Origin: a virus
DNA: 22,960 nt
Reading direction: 5' to 3' (one strand)
Virus record (IMG/VR): IMGVR_UViG_3300020400_000043
Span: 1 to 22,960 of that record
Each line of letters opens with the position of its first letter. The stretch's first letter is position 1. The position numbers and the translations under genes were made by a program. Shown piece by piece: positions 1 through 8,749 of this stretch. The notes under the pieces were generated by a model. It was not told the origin of the DNA. It worked only from the letters and a program-made list of their open reading frames with translations, and ran no database searches.

Positions 1-32
1 ACACCAACTCTGCCTGAAAGAAGTCTTCCCAT
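1..32 (-). CDS. Partial CDS, N-terminal 10 codons of a downstream virion gene
   Basis: An ATG (positions 30-32, minus strand) overlaps the TAA stop of the 112-aa gene in a TAATG arrangement, as at several other junctions in this window. The frame reads MGRLLSGRVG and stays open to the window edge. A GGAG lies about 12 nt upstream, inside the preceding gene. Only the first ten codons are present, so no function can be read. The operon position suggests another virion protein. The call rests on the junction geometry, not on homology. Confidence 0.55.
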   Translation of the reverse strand, partial: MGRLLSGRVG

Positions 33-370
33 TACTTAGCGTTCTCCAGTATACTAACTATGCATTTCTGTGTATTATCAAAATCACCCTGAATTTTTAG
101 GATATCGCCAGATTCAAGTGCTAGTCTACCCTCAATAAATGTCATTGAGTCTTGGTGTGGAATCCTTGCTAGTTGAACTATGGGAGTGTCAACTGAATCT
201 CTACTTAGAGTTGCAGTAAAAGCAGTTACTGAGGATGATGTGCCGACATTTGCTACATTACCATAAATGACCAATGCAGAAATTCCCGCAGGACATGTAT
301 AGATTCCAACCGCACTGGTGGTTACAGTGTGTGTGACAGTCTTGAATTGATTTGTTGGAGTTGCTGTCAT
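32..370 (-). CDS. Small conserved virion-type protein (112 aa), function unknown
   Basis: A 112-aa protein rich in Thr, Ser and Val with alternating hydrophobic residues, consistent with a beta-sandwich. There is no signal peptide or membrane segment. It is the first gene after the 673-aa fibre gene and starts 1 nt after that gene's stop, with a strong AGGAGG ribosome-binding site at 382-387 inside the fibre gene, so the two are probably co-translated. Its stop overlaps the start of the next gene (TAATG). I do not recognise the family. Position beside the fibre genes suggests a small structural or fibre-associated protein, which is inference. Confidence 0.8.
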   Translation of the reverse strand: MTATPTNQFKTVTHTVTTSAVGIYTCPAGISALVIYGNVANVGTSSSVTAFTATLSRDSVDTPIVQLARIPHQDSMTFIEGRLALESGDILKIQGDFDNTQKCIVSILENAK

Positions 371-371
371 T

Positions 372-2393
372 TTATAAATTTCCTCCTAATGCTATTAGTA
401 GTGGTGTAAGTGTTGACTGTACATTCTTGTCAAAAGTGTCACCAGTAATTTTTCCTGTTTGTTGGTTGATAACAAAATTGTCTCCTAATTTTAAATTACC
501 TTTCTCATCAGTCGATGAGTAAATAATTTTACCTCCTAATTCTGATTTAGTTTGGTTTTCAGGAACAGAGACACCTCCTTTTATAGGTCGGGCAGAGTCA
601 ATCGCTAAACCTGAACCAACATGCTCAAAAATATATGATGAAGCGTTGATAAATGATTGTTTAGCAAATGGAACTGTTGATCCTACTCCCACCGTTGCAG
701 GCACAGACTTATCTAAAGTAATTGTAGAAATACCAGATACGACGGGGGTCGCACTATTTATAGTATGATAGGTAGGAGATAATGAAGCGGTTGCAGTAGC
801 TGTGACTCCCGACGAAGGAGCTGAAATAGTCACAGCTGGTGCAGACCGATATTGTGATCCTTTACCCGTAATTTTTATCGAGGTAATAGAACCAAACCCG
901 CTTATAACAGCACTACCTTCAGCAGTTATACCATTTGTTCCTGACGGATCACCAAAAGTTACAGTTGGTGGATTCGTCGCAGTATACCCTGATCCAGCAG
1001 AAGTTATAGAAATACTTGTTACTTCATTAAATAATTCGCCCAAATATAATACCTGACCAGCAAAAGGTCTCTGAGTTAAGTTAGCAACATTGACAATATT
1101 GTTGTTAGTTGTTACGGTAGCAGTGAGAATGCCTGATTGATGAACAGTTCCCACTCCAGAAGCAATAAGACCAAAGGTGCCAAAGGATGCCTCAGAACTG
1201 TGAACATCTGCAGTTGCTCCTGCAACACAAGTGATAGCAGATTGATTACAAATGCTGTATACTGAATTTAGTTGTGCATGACCATCATTAGAGACAGTGA
1301 CACCAATACCACCCTGATTGTACATTGTATATGAATCAGCAGTTATGGATTTCTCTCCCTCTGCGTGATCACCATCCACCTTCAACCCAACACTATTCGG
1401 AACATAATTTGTGCAATTTCTAATAAGTGGAGATTGAGTTACTATTCCTACTCCAGATGGGGCAAAGCAAACCATTGAACCAGTGCTTGCAGCACCAATA
1501 AATGATAAGTTCTGTATCATTGAACCATTGTTCATCTCAAATAAGTCTGCCCCTGCATTAGATGGCACTACCTGAGTATTGTTAAGTTCATCCCCGTCAA
1601 TTGTGACATTTGCTGGCACTGTTACAGGATTATTTTCTGTGTATATACCACTAGATACCCTTATCACATTGCCTGCAACTGCAATCGCTGTAGCACCCTC
1701 AATAGTTCTTTTTGCTGCACCCTCAGTCAATCCGTCATTACTGTCATGACCCTCTTCACTTACATATAAAATATTATTTACTTGAGAACCAGTGTTCCTT
1801 ACCCATATAAGCTCACCACTTGCATCAGCAGCAAGAATCGATGCTGCAACACCAATCGTTGCATTGCTATCTAAGAACGTACCACCTATCTGAACAAAAC
1901 CATTTGCACTATCACTACCGTTACGTACAACTTGCAATAAGTATTCTGGAAGTGTGCTACCAATACCTACTCGTTTATTTGTAGGATCAAATACAAAATT
2001 AGATGCACCACCAAACCTAGCATTTGATTTTTTAAATTGTATGGAGTCTGTTCCATCAGCAGCAGTTTGGAAGTTGTCTGTCCAAGATATACCTGTGCCG
2101 ACAGATATTAGAACGTTTTGATTATTACCAGCAGCATTGTTTGTGTCATAAAGTTGACCCGTAACTCTGGCAGCACCAATGACATCTAAGTTTCTTTGGG
2201 GTTGAGTACTGCCAATACCTACCTGACCTGCTGCAACAATACCATCAAAATTGGCAGTCGTTGCGACATCAAGACCAAATTTGGCATCTGTCTTACCAAT
2301 ACCTGTGAGATTATTATCGGCATCGACAATCAGAGCCTGATCACCGACCTCTAAACCTTTTTCTACAGCAAACTTTTTATTTACTGAGGACAT
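372..2393 (-). CDS. Tail-fibre-like structural protein with beta-helix (673 aa)
   Basis: The N-terminal part carries two copies of a VGIGST-x-P shaft motif (residues about 58-71 and 142-155), common in fibres of T4-like cyanophages. Residues about 208-270 (YVSEEGHDSNDG, then IRVSSGIYTENNPVTVPANV) resemble the first turns of a pectate-lyase-type right-handed beta-helix, and a long Asn/Ser/Gly-rich helix-like stretch follows. Residues about 460-545 contain two GSGY-type beta modules that also occur in gp5 and in the 1,893-aa protein. No catalytic residues are evident, so adhesin or receptor binding is more likely than depolymerase activity, though the latter cannot be excluded. The start ATG has GGAG about 11 nt upstream and a late-promoter-like motif at 2418-2425. 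Confidence 0.8.
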   Translation of the reverse strand: MSSVNKKFAVEKGLEVGDQALIVDADNNLTGIGKTDAKFGLDVATTANFDGIVAAGQVGIGSTQPQRNLDVIGAARVTGQLYDTNNAAGNNQNVLISVGTGISWTDNFQTAADGTDSIQFKKSNARFGGASNFVFDPTNKRVGIGSTLPEYLLQVVRNGSDSANGFVQIGGTFLDSNATIGVAASILAADASGELIWVRNTGSQVNNILYVSEEGHDSNDGLTEGAAKRTIEGATAIAVAGNVIRVSSGIYTENNPVTVPANVTIDGDELNNTQVVPSNAGADLFEMNNGSMIQNLSFIGAASTGSMVCFAPSGVGIVTQSPLIRNCTNYVPNSVGLKVDGDHAEGEKSITADSYTMYNQGGIGVTVSNDGHAQLNSVYSICNQSAITCVAGATADVHSSEASFGTFGLIASGVGTVHQSGILTATVTTNNNIVNVANLTQRPFAGQVLYLGELFNEVTSISITSAGSGYTATNPPTVTFGDPSGTNGITAEGSAVISGFGSITSIKITGKGSQYRSAPAVTISAPSSGVTATATASLSPTYHTINSATPVVSGISTITLDKSVPATVGVGSTVPFAKQSFINASSYIFEHVGSGLAIDSARPIKGGVSVPENQTKSELGGKIIYSSTDEKGNLKLGDNFVINQQTGKITGDTFDKNVQSTLTPLLIALGGNL
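382..387 (-). promoter_or_regulatory. Strong Shine-Dalgarno site for the 112-aa gene
   Basis: AGGAGG on the minus strand, 11 nt before the ATG at 370 and inside the last codons of the 673-aa fibre gene. It is the best ribosome-binding site in the window and stands out because many junctions in the upstream operon have little or none. It suggests the small protein is made in quantity. Confidence 0.7.
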
Positions 2394-2417
2394 CTACTAA
2401 CTTCTCCGTCGTATGTG

Positions 2418-2425
2418 TATTTATC
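2418..2425 (-). promoter_or_regulatory. Candidate T4-type late promoter (GATAAATA)
   Basis: GATAAATA on the minus strand differs from the T4 late consensus TATAAATA only at the first base. It overlaps the stop codon of the 1,893-aa gene and lies 24 nt before the ATG of the 673-aa fibre gene, a plausible promoter distance. The 30-bp gap between these genes is one of the few untranslated gaps in the late region. Short motifs occur by chance in AT-rich DNA, so confidence is moderate. Confidence 0.4.
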
Positions 2426-5400
2426 AACTGATACGCATAATATACGCAATTGCATAATATGGAGGTAGGTTCTTATTTGTTGCAGAAGAACCCTGACTAT
2501 CAGTTGAAGCAGTAACACCGATTCCAGTTGTATTGGAAACATTTGTTATGCTTACACCCGCATCAGCAGAAGCGTTTGTGATAGTAACATCTGCATTGTT
2601 TGTGTTAGCAAAAGAACTGACAGTTGTTTCATCAGTGGATGATGTGCTCGACCCCCCTGTTGTTCCTGATTGCACATCGTTACCAACATTAGATGCACCA
2701 CCTGAAGTAGTAACACTTTCATTCCCGTCAGATGCACTGTAGGCATGAGTATGACTCATACCGTGATCGTGTGCAGAACTCGTTACACTGTGTGAGTGAT
2801 CTCCACCTCCAAGTGTATTAGAGTGAGTGTGAACCCCTCCACTTAATGTATTGGTATGAGAGTGACCTGTATCACTAATAAACGTGCTTACTGTATGCTC
2901 GTGTGTTACTAAAGTCGAATCGGTCTGACCACCAGTTGTGTCTGCTGCATATGCATTACCACGACCAACTATAAATCTATCAATAAGATTCGGTGTTCCA
3001 TTTGTACCATTACATAATTGCCAGTTTGCTGGTATATTACCATCAGTTCCAGACCACATGATGATACCACCTATGGGTATGACACCATTACCTACAAATG
3101 CTGTAGCGGTGCATACGCCAGATGATTTTACATTGCCCTCTGCTGTAATTGATCCACCTACAAAAGAATTACCTGTTACCGAACTTGCTCCACCAACTGT
3201 GATATCGTTTGTTACTGACAATGTATGAGCAGTAAGTGTAGAACCTGACCATGTAAAACTTGAACTGTCCTGCAATTCACCATCAGTGCCAACAAGAACT
3301 AAACGACCAGATGTGAGATCGTCAATTTTTATGCTATCTACACTTGCGTTACCAGTGACACTTAGAACCTCACCTGAATCGACAGAGGATTGACCCACCG
3401 CTAACTTCTCAAAAGCGTACGCCTCAACCCCACTTTCAGTAGAGATAGGTCCGAACTGTTGCCACCTGTTAGTTCCCACTCCTGAGGTTCTGACCCACCC
3501 AATATATCCGCCTGGCGTATGATTTGTGGCAAATAATATGTTATCCTGTGCTTGTGTTTGTATAGGTTCTGATGATTGAACACCTAGGAATACGACTCCC
3601 TGTGTTCCCTCTCTATTACCTCTTAGTTTTAGATCAACAACATCGGTATTACCATTACTATAAAGGTTTTCATTTATTGCTAAATCATCAGTTGTTAGAG
3701 AATTGAGTAGAAGAGATTTAGGGAGTGAAGATCCTGTGGGTGCAGTGTCAAATTCATCTATTGTGCTATTACTCTCACCAGTTACGGCATCAGTTCTATT
3801 GCGTCCAACATAAAATTCACCCCTGTCATTCATTCCTGTATAGACAACCAATCCACCCCTAGTTTGAACAGATTGTGCGATTAACTGTTGCTCATCAGTT
3901 AATATCCTATCCTGTGCAGATGGCATTGCAGTTGAATAATTGCCAGGTCCGAACCCAACATACTCAAAAGTGTGTCCAGATGCACGTAAAATAGAGTATC
4001 TTCTAGACTCAACTGGTAATATTTTTATTCTTTGTGCTGCAACATTCTTATCATGATTGGTTGCATTTGTGCCTAGTACACCTCTTATAATTGAATTACA
4101 ATCTTTATTTGATATTCTTACAATTTCATCTTCAATTTGTAAGTAATCTCCTCTACGGAGTAAACTCTTCTCTTGAAGTGATATGGAGGATGTGGTTGTG
4201 GTGAGACCTGTTGTAAGAGGTGTGGTGACTCCACCGTATATTGGAATCGTTTGATTATTACCTCTTGCTGATATGCCAGCACCATGTGCAAAAGCAGTGG
4301 CACCACTAAACGTAGGAGTGCTACCAAGAGCACCCATGCTGACATTTACTGAAGATCCATAACCAATTCTATCTGTGATAAAGAATGTGCCATTGAATTC
4401 TGTGTTCGCATTATTGATAACAATCTGATCACCTCTTCTCAAACCTATATCTGAGTGTAAAGTGACAGTTGCAATACCACTTGTTATGTCATATTCTATA
4501 TTGTTGATGGCAGTGGACACACCCACGTGGTATATAAATCCGCCACTACTACTATCACTTGCACTTCCAGTATAAGAAACTCTTTGTGCCTCATCCACAC
4601 CAGTTATTCTATAGACACCATTATAAGAGTCACTGCCAACACCGATAACTTGAATAGCGTCACCAATATTATTGTTGATAGCATCTATCCTAACAGTCGC
4701 ATCAGATCCTGAAGATGCAAAAGGCACTCCTCTAACAGTCACAACATCATTGACACTGTAACCTGAACCGTGGTTGTTTATATCAATACTCGTTATGACA
4801 CCGCCTGAATTAACGGTAACATCAGCAGTGGCACCTTTACCTGTGCCACCAATCAAATCTACGTTGAACCAAGATGTAGACGGAGTGTAATTTGATCCAC
4901 CATTGAGATCGGTTACAGTTAAGATTGCATTGAATCCATGTTCAACTGCACCATCCAATATAAGTGCGGAACCAGAGACACTTGCACCTGTTATGCCGAT
5001 ACCAAGATTACTCTTATCTAAGAATGACTCTATACCCTCTTTTGATATACTATTAGCAGGATCATTTGTCTGAACAATACCTATGTCATCTCTTCTTGCA
5101 AATGACACTGCTGATTTGGGATCAACGACAGGATTGTCCACACTTACCTTAGGTCGTAAGTCGTTTACATTCTGTGGGAAAAGATTTGAAGCAGTTGAAA
5201 ACGGTGATATTGTAGGTCTTGCTAGATATGATAATAAAGTTATGTCATATATACCATCCTGAATGTTCCTTTTGTATTCTTGTATCTCTTCATTTGTATA
5301 AATTTGGTATGCTGTTCCAAAATCACGTTTGTTGAAGAATGGAGCAAAAGTTCTTCCTGATCCAACAATTGATTGATCATGGAGAGTGTATGGAACATTG

Positions 5401-8105
5401 GTTGTTATAGTTGATATTCCGCCAGGATTTGTATTAATTCCAATTCTAAAAGTTCTAGCGTCATCTATTGCTAAGACATCAAATAAACCATTATATCCAT
5501 TGTTTGCAACTCCGTCTGTATTATTTGTGCTTCTTAATCTTCTTATCTCTACACCCTGTCCTACAGATAATCTGTGTGGGAATTGTGATGTAATGATACC
5601 TGCATTAGATCCAGAACTCCAACTAGCATCAACAATTAAACTATCAATTCTTAGGTTAGATGTAGATGATATGACTGTAGAGTCATTTTTGTAGCTAACA
5701 TCATCAGGGAATGATCCAGATTCAGCAATAGAAAAACCATTAGTGGGTGGTGATGCTAAAGTAGAATCATCAGGCACCACATACCTTACTCTATAAATTT
5801 TTTCTAAATCTTTTCTATTGTCAGAACTTCTTTGGACAAATGTATTGACTGTTCTGGGTGTAATTTTAGATTGATTAGTTACTATTGCAGATCTAAGAGA
5901 GTTACCAGCACCTACTGTGATGAACCATCCAGTTCCATCCTCATACTGCATTGGGTGACCAGGATCGCCAGGATCTTTGGATTCAACTGTAGAAACTATT
6001 CGTAACTTACCACCAAGGTTGTTTATACCTATGAGATTACTACCTGCTATAGCGTTATTGAAAGTTGTAGCAACCTTGATTTGATTTGTATTTACACCAT
6101 CAGTTACAACAAAATAATCTCTATTATATTCTATACCATCAGGTAAATCTCCTGTCTCAGAAAATATTCTTATATTTTCACCTGGCAAAAACTTATGTGT
6201 CTCCTCTAATGTAAATATGTTGCTTGTTATAGAGTTTATACCAGAATTACTACCAACAAAAATCTCTTTCTTACCAGACGCATAGAGATCAGTGTTTGTG
6301 CCAGGACCTGGCATTAATATGTCAGCACCGAATGTTGTATTTTCTATAGTGCAGAATAACTTATCATTTATTTTGTTACCAATAGTGAAACCACTTGCAG
6401 TTTTATTTGGAACTTTATCCTTCTGCGAGTTGCCAAATATAAAGAGTTTAGTGTCTGTAGACACACCAACTGTTTTTTCTACATCAATAGATTGCCAGTT
6501 TATATCATCAACATTAGCAAAATTTTTCTTGGGTGGTACAATACTTGTTATAAACGCCTTGTTATCTTTTATAAATGCCTCTTTCCTAAATCCATCAGAC
6601 TCTAATGCTTTTGATCCAAAATTGGAGTTAGAGTTGGTGATAGACATATCACCACCTGCCACTGCCTTAAAGTGATGACCATATCCTATGGCAAATACAG
6701 ACACCAACTGCATTACGGAGTTGTTAGATGACTTTACATGATAGGACTCAAATTCTGGTTTATATCTTGCTAAACTATCAGTATGAAGTGTCGTCGTGGT
6801 TCCTAATGTTGCTTGATCTTCCCATGCACCTGAGGTAGAGTTATATTTTACAAAAGCATTGTCATCTTTTTGTAATGATATTCCAGTAAATTGAGCAACC
6901 AACATTGACTTGAATCCAGTTGCTTTATCACCATCACAATGTAAACCACACAATCCAAAAACTGATCTAATAGAGCAGTTGAATATGTAAGGTGAAGATG
7001 ATGTTACTGTGTCACTCTCTATTGTGACTATGGGTGTTAGTCCACTAAGACTTGGATTCGCAGTGCTGGTTGGTGTGTTTGCTACAGTGTAACTGAATTG
7101 TGTGTCACTTACTACTTGAGACACAACATGACTACCATCATACTCTGCATTATTGACACCAAATATCAATATTGGTGTTCCTACTGCAAGTCTGTGTGTT
7201 GTCTTTGTTTTTACCGTTACAATTGATGTTGCTGTTGTCGATGACGGATCTATACCAGAAAAAATATCATCAATCTCAACATCACCTAACTCAGATATAG
7301 CACCTACAATTCTATTCTCATCAATTAATTTCTCAAAATCATCATTTGTTGGATACGATGGCAGTGCTCTTCCACTATTTGTTCCATACGCAAGCGTTAA
7401 CTTTGCGTAATACATGTCAAGATCTGTGTTACCTTTGCCTGCTACTGTATTGTTACCGTCCGCATATTCAAATACAGTTAGTTTATGATGTGAAAAATTA
7501 GGTGCATAAACATTTTCAGTAAAATCTTTGAATGTCCTATCAGATCCCTCCCCGTCAAAAATACTAAAACCAAAGAAGAAACAAGCACCTGTTACTCTGA
7601 ATATCGCAGAGGTAGGTATGTCATTATTAAGTGGATCGGGAATATATTTTGGTCTTATTTTAGTTTTTCTAAGATCTTGTCCAACAATAGATGTTCCTCT
7701 TGGTAAGATTACACCACCGTGAATAGAATTATAGTGGTATAATACATTATCAACATTTTGTACGTCAAAATTTGTTCCAATGCCAAACTCTGTTATACTT
7801 TGAGTTGTTCCATTTACATCAGTTATATTTCCATCATTATCAATTTGAAAACCAGGTCTATTGTCAATGTAATGAACACCTGGCGATACTATTATAGTTG
7901 TCTTATCAAATTTATCGTTGTCTTTTCCTAATTGATACGAAAAACGAGCAGACTCAATTAATGCTCTTTGAATTGTTTTAAACGGACGAGTTCTTGAATT
8001 ACCAGTGTTACTGATATCATCCGTTGCATCAAGTTCTTCAGGGTTTACGTAGATTACATTTCCCTGTACATTTTTTAAAAAATTTTCAAGTCTGCTTAGT
8101 GGCAT
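2424..8105 (-). CDS. Giant virion fibre/adhesin with C-terminal tail-collar domain (1,893 aa)
   Basis: The largest gene here. The N-terminus (VIYVNPEELDATDD, FKTIQRALIESA, IIVSPGVHYIDN, residues about 17-82) reads as the start of a pectate-lyase-like beta-helix. The middle is a long beta-rich fibre typical of very large T4-like cyanophage structural proteins, including a GSGY-type module near residues 1060-1140 and the segment EYVGFGPGNYSTAMP near 1380. Residues about 1675-1715 (GGIIMWSG, WQLCNG, LIDRFIVGRG) match a phage tail-collar domain, as in T4 gp12. Six HxH motifs follow (residues 1735-1787), and the protein ends PPYYAIAYIMRIS, the usual collar ending. It probably forms a host-contact fibre on the baseplate. 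A perfect late promoter motif precedes it. Which T4 protein it replaces (gp10, gp12 or a long fibre) cannot be decided by eye. Confidence 0.85.
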   Translation of the reverse strand: MPLSRLENFLKNVQGNVIYVNPEELDATDDISNTGNSRTRPFKTIQRALIESARFSYQLGKDNDKFDKTTIIVSPGVHYIDNRPGFQIDNDGNITDVNGTTQSITEFGIGTNFDVQNVDNVLYHYNSIHGGVILPRGTSIVGQDLRKTKIRPKYIPDPLNNDIPTSAIFRVTGACFFFGFSIFDGEGSDRTFKDFTENVYAPNFSHHKLTVFEYADGNNTVAGKGNTDLDMYYAKLTLAYGTNSGRALPSYPTNDDFEKLIDENRIVGAISELGDVEIDDIFSGIDPSSTTATSIVTVKTKTTHRLAVGTPILIFGVNNAEYDGSHVVSQVVSDTQFSYTVANTPTSTANPSLSGLTPIVTIESDTVTSSSPYIFNCSIRSVFGLCGLHCDGDKATGFKSMLVAQFTGISLQKDDNAFVKYNSTSGAWEDQATLGTTTTLHTDSLARYKPEFESYHVKSSNNSVMQLVSVFAIGYGHHFKAVAGGDMSITNSNSNFGSKALESDGFRKEAFIKDNKAFITSIVPPKKNFANVDDINWQSIDVEKTVGVSTDTKLFIFGNSQKDKVPNKTASGFTIGNKINDKLFCTIENTTFGADILMPGPGTNTDLYASGKKEIFVGSNSGINSITSNIFTLEETHKFLPGENIRIFSETGDLPDGIEYNRDYFVVTDGVNTNQIKVATTFNNAIAGSNLIGINNLGGKLRIVSTVESKDPGDPGHPMQYEDGTGWFITVGAGNSLRSAIVTNQSKITPRTVNTFVQRSSDNRKDLEKIYRVRYVVPDDSTLASPPTNGFSIAESGSFPDDVSYKNDSTVISSTSNLRIDSLIVDASWSSGSNAGIITSQFPHRLSVGQGVEIRRLRSTNNTDGVANNGYNGLFDVLAIDDARTFRIGINTNPGGISTITTNVPYTLHDQSIVGSGRTFAPFFNKRDFGTAYQIYTNEEIQEYKRNIQDGIYDITLLSYLARPTISPFSTASNLFPQNVNDLRPKVSVDNPVVDPKSAVSFARRDDIGIVQTNDPANSISKEGIESFLDKSNLGIGITGASVSGSALILDGAVEHGFNAILTVTDLNGGSNYTPSTSWFNVDLIGGTGKGATADVTVNSGGVITSIDINNHGSGYSVNDVVTVRGVPFASSGSDATVRIDAINNNIGDAIQVIGVGSDSYNGVYRITGVDEAQRVSYTGSASDSSSGGFIYHVGVSTAINNIEYDITSGIATVTLHSDIGLRRGDQIVINNANTEFNGTFFITDRIGYGSSVNVSMGALGSTPTFSGATAFAHGAGISARGNNQTIPIYGGVTTPLTTGLTTTTSSISLQEKSLLRRGDYLQIEDEIVRISNKDCNSIIRGVLGTNATNHDKNVAAQRIKILPVESRRYSILRASGHTFEYVGFGPGNYSTAMPSAQDRILTDEQQLIAQSVQTRGGLVVYTGMNDRGEFYVGRNRTDAVTGESNSTIDEFDTAPTGSSLPKSLLLNSLTTDDLAINENLYSNGNTDVVDLKLRGNREGTQGVVFLGVQSSEPIQTQAQDNILFATNHTPGGYIGWVRTSGVGTNRWQQFGPISTESGVEAYAFEKLAVGQSSVDSGEVLSVTGNASVDSIKIDDLTSGRLVLVGTDGELQDSSSFTWSGSTLTAHTLSVTNDITVGGASSVTGNSFVGGSITAEGNVKSSGVCTATAFVGNGVIPIGGIIMWSGTDGNIPANWQLCNGTNGTPNLIDRFIVGRGNAYAADTTGGQTDSTLVTHEHTVSTFISDTGHSHTNTLSGGVHTHSNTLGGGDHSHSVTSSAHDHGMSHTHAYSASDGNESVTTSGGASNVGNDVQSGTTGGSSTSSTDETTVSSFANTNNADVTITNASADAGVSITNVSNTTGIGVTASTDSQGSSATNKNLPPYYAIAYIMRIS
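2745..2903 (-). repeat. HxH repeat cluster in the collar/tip domain
   Basis: Six HxH motifs (HEH, HSH, HTH, HSH, HDH, HTH) lie at residues 1735-1787 of the 1,893-aa protein, in Ser/Thr/Gly-rich spacers. In T4 gp37, HxH motifs chelate metal ions, stacked along the trimer axis. Metal binding here is inferred from that precedent. Confidence 0.75.
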
Positions 8106-8137
8106 TACTTATAAATCCTGACACCATTCCTTCAACC

Positions 8138-8145
8138 TATTTATA
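8138..8145 (-). promoter_or_regulatory. T4-type late promoter (perfect TATAAATA)
   Basis: The minus strand reads TATAAATA, the T4 late-promoter consensus recognised by gp55-type sigma with the gp33/gp45 machinery. It sits in the 90-bp gap 8106-8195 between the membrane-protein gene and the 1,893-aa gene, 32 nt before that gene's ATG, with AGGA as a possible ribosome-binding site in between. I see no convincing hairpin terminator in the rest of the gap. Location in the only sizeable gap before the longest structural gene makes this the most credible promoter in the window. Confidence 0.7.
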
Positions 8146-8195
8146 CCCTACTAAATCCCTGACTTATTCTACTCCAACACTAATGATTGCAATCG

Positions 8196-8537
8196 CTATA
8201 TTTTTGGTATTCTTTGAACTAATGGATATATATCTGTCTCAACTTTATCCACAATTTGATCGATGACATTAACGTCAAGACCTGCAAATGGTGGAACGAT
8301 ACCAAGTATGCGAAGTAATCCATCTACAAATAATGCTAAACAGGTAAAACCAAGTATCATACTTATGATTGTAGCGTCACGATTATGTTTTGCCATAGAT
8401 GCATCATCAATCGCTTTTGCTTTAGCAAGAGCGTCAGCAATAAGTGCATCCACCTCTTTTTTAGTGTAAAACCCTCCTAAAACAGGGATTTCGTGAAATT
8501 TTATGTCCGATAGTGGGAACTTAGGCATGTATGTCAT
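8196..8537 (-). CDS. Small single-pass membrane protein (113 aa), function unknown
   Basis: The N-terminal half is soluble, with a probable amphipathic helix (residues 24-50, KKEVDALIADALAKAKAIDD). One hydrophobic segment follows (about 56-80, containing ISMILGFTCLALFVDGLL), then a short acidic tail (VDKVETDIYPLV). There is no cleavable signal peptide. The start overlaps the stop of the upstream 64-aa gene by 4 nt (ATGA), so the two are coupled; a second ATG at codon 4 is an alternative start. A holin-like role is conceivable from size and a membrane segment, but nothing specific supports it and lysis genes are not visible nearby. I do not recognise the family. Confidence 0.75.
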   Translation of the reverse strand: MTYMPKFPLSDIKFHEIPVLGGFYTKKEVDALIADALAKAKAIDDASMAKHNRDATIISMILGFTCLALFVDGLLRILGIVPPFAGLDVNVIDQIVDKVETDIYPLVQRIPKI

Positions 8538-8728
8538 ACGTATATTATATCTAGCTCTTCATCAATCCCATCAGCAGTTCTTACAAGTTCTAACACTGAC
8601 ATAAACTCATTTGTTGTTTTGCAATCAATACATTGATAGTTACCAAGAGAACCGAAAATCTCAAATTTTCTAGAGGTGAGATTGACTCGAATCTCATCTA
8701 CAAACTCCTCTAAATCCAAATGTGCCAT
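8534..8728 (-). CDS. Hypothetical small acidic protein (64 aa)
   Basis: A 64-aa acidic protein starting MAHLDLEEFVDEIRV, with a C-x2-C pair (CIDC) near residues 33-36 and a leucine-rich C-terminal helix. No family recognised. It overlaps the membrane-protein gene by 4 nt, forming a two-gene unit between the tip-domain ORF and the giant fibre gene. A sigma70-like promoter candidate lies just upstream at 8750-8778. Codon use and base composition look like its neighbours. Confidence 0.7.
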   Translation of the reverse strand: MAHLDLEEFVDEIRVNLTSRKFEIFGSLGNYQCIDCKTTNEFMSVLELVRTADGIDEELDIIYV

Positions 8729-8749
8729 GATGTTTTATAAAGTACGCCT

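Noticed and set aside
755-762. Perfect TATAAATA on the minus strand inside the 673-aa fibre gene
   Set aside because: It is within coding sequence about 385 nt before the next gene, and an 8-mer like this is expected about once by chance in AT-rich DNA of this length. It could serve the 112-aa gene but nothing else supports that.
8185-8194. GATTGCAATC perfect 10-bp palindrome next to the end of the 113-aa gene
   Set aside because: No loop and no T tract, so not a terminator; likely chance.
8196-8537. Holin assignment for the 113-aa membrane protein
   Set aside because: Only size and one hydrophobic segment support it; no endolysin gene is adjacent and the long soluble N-terminus is unusual for a holin.
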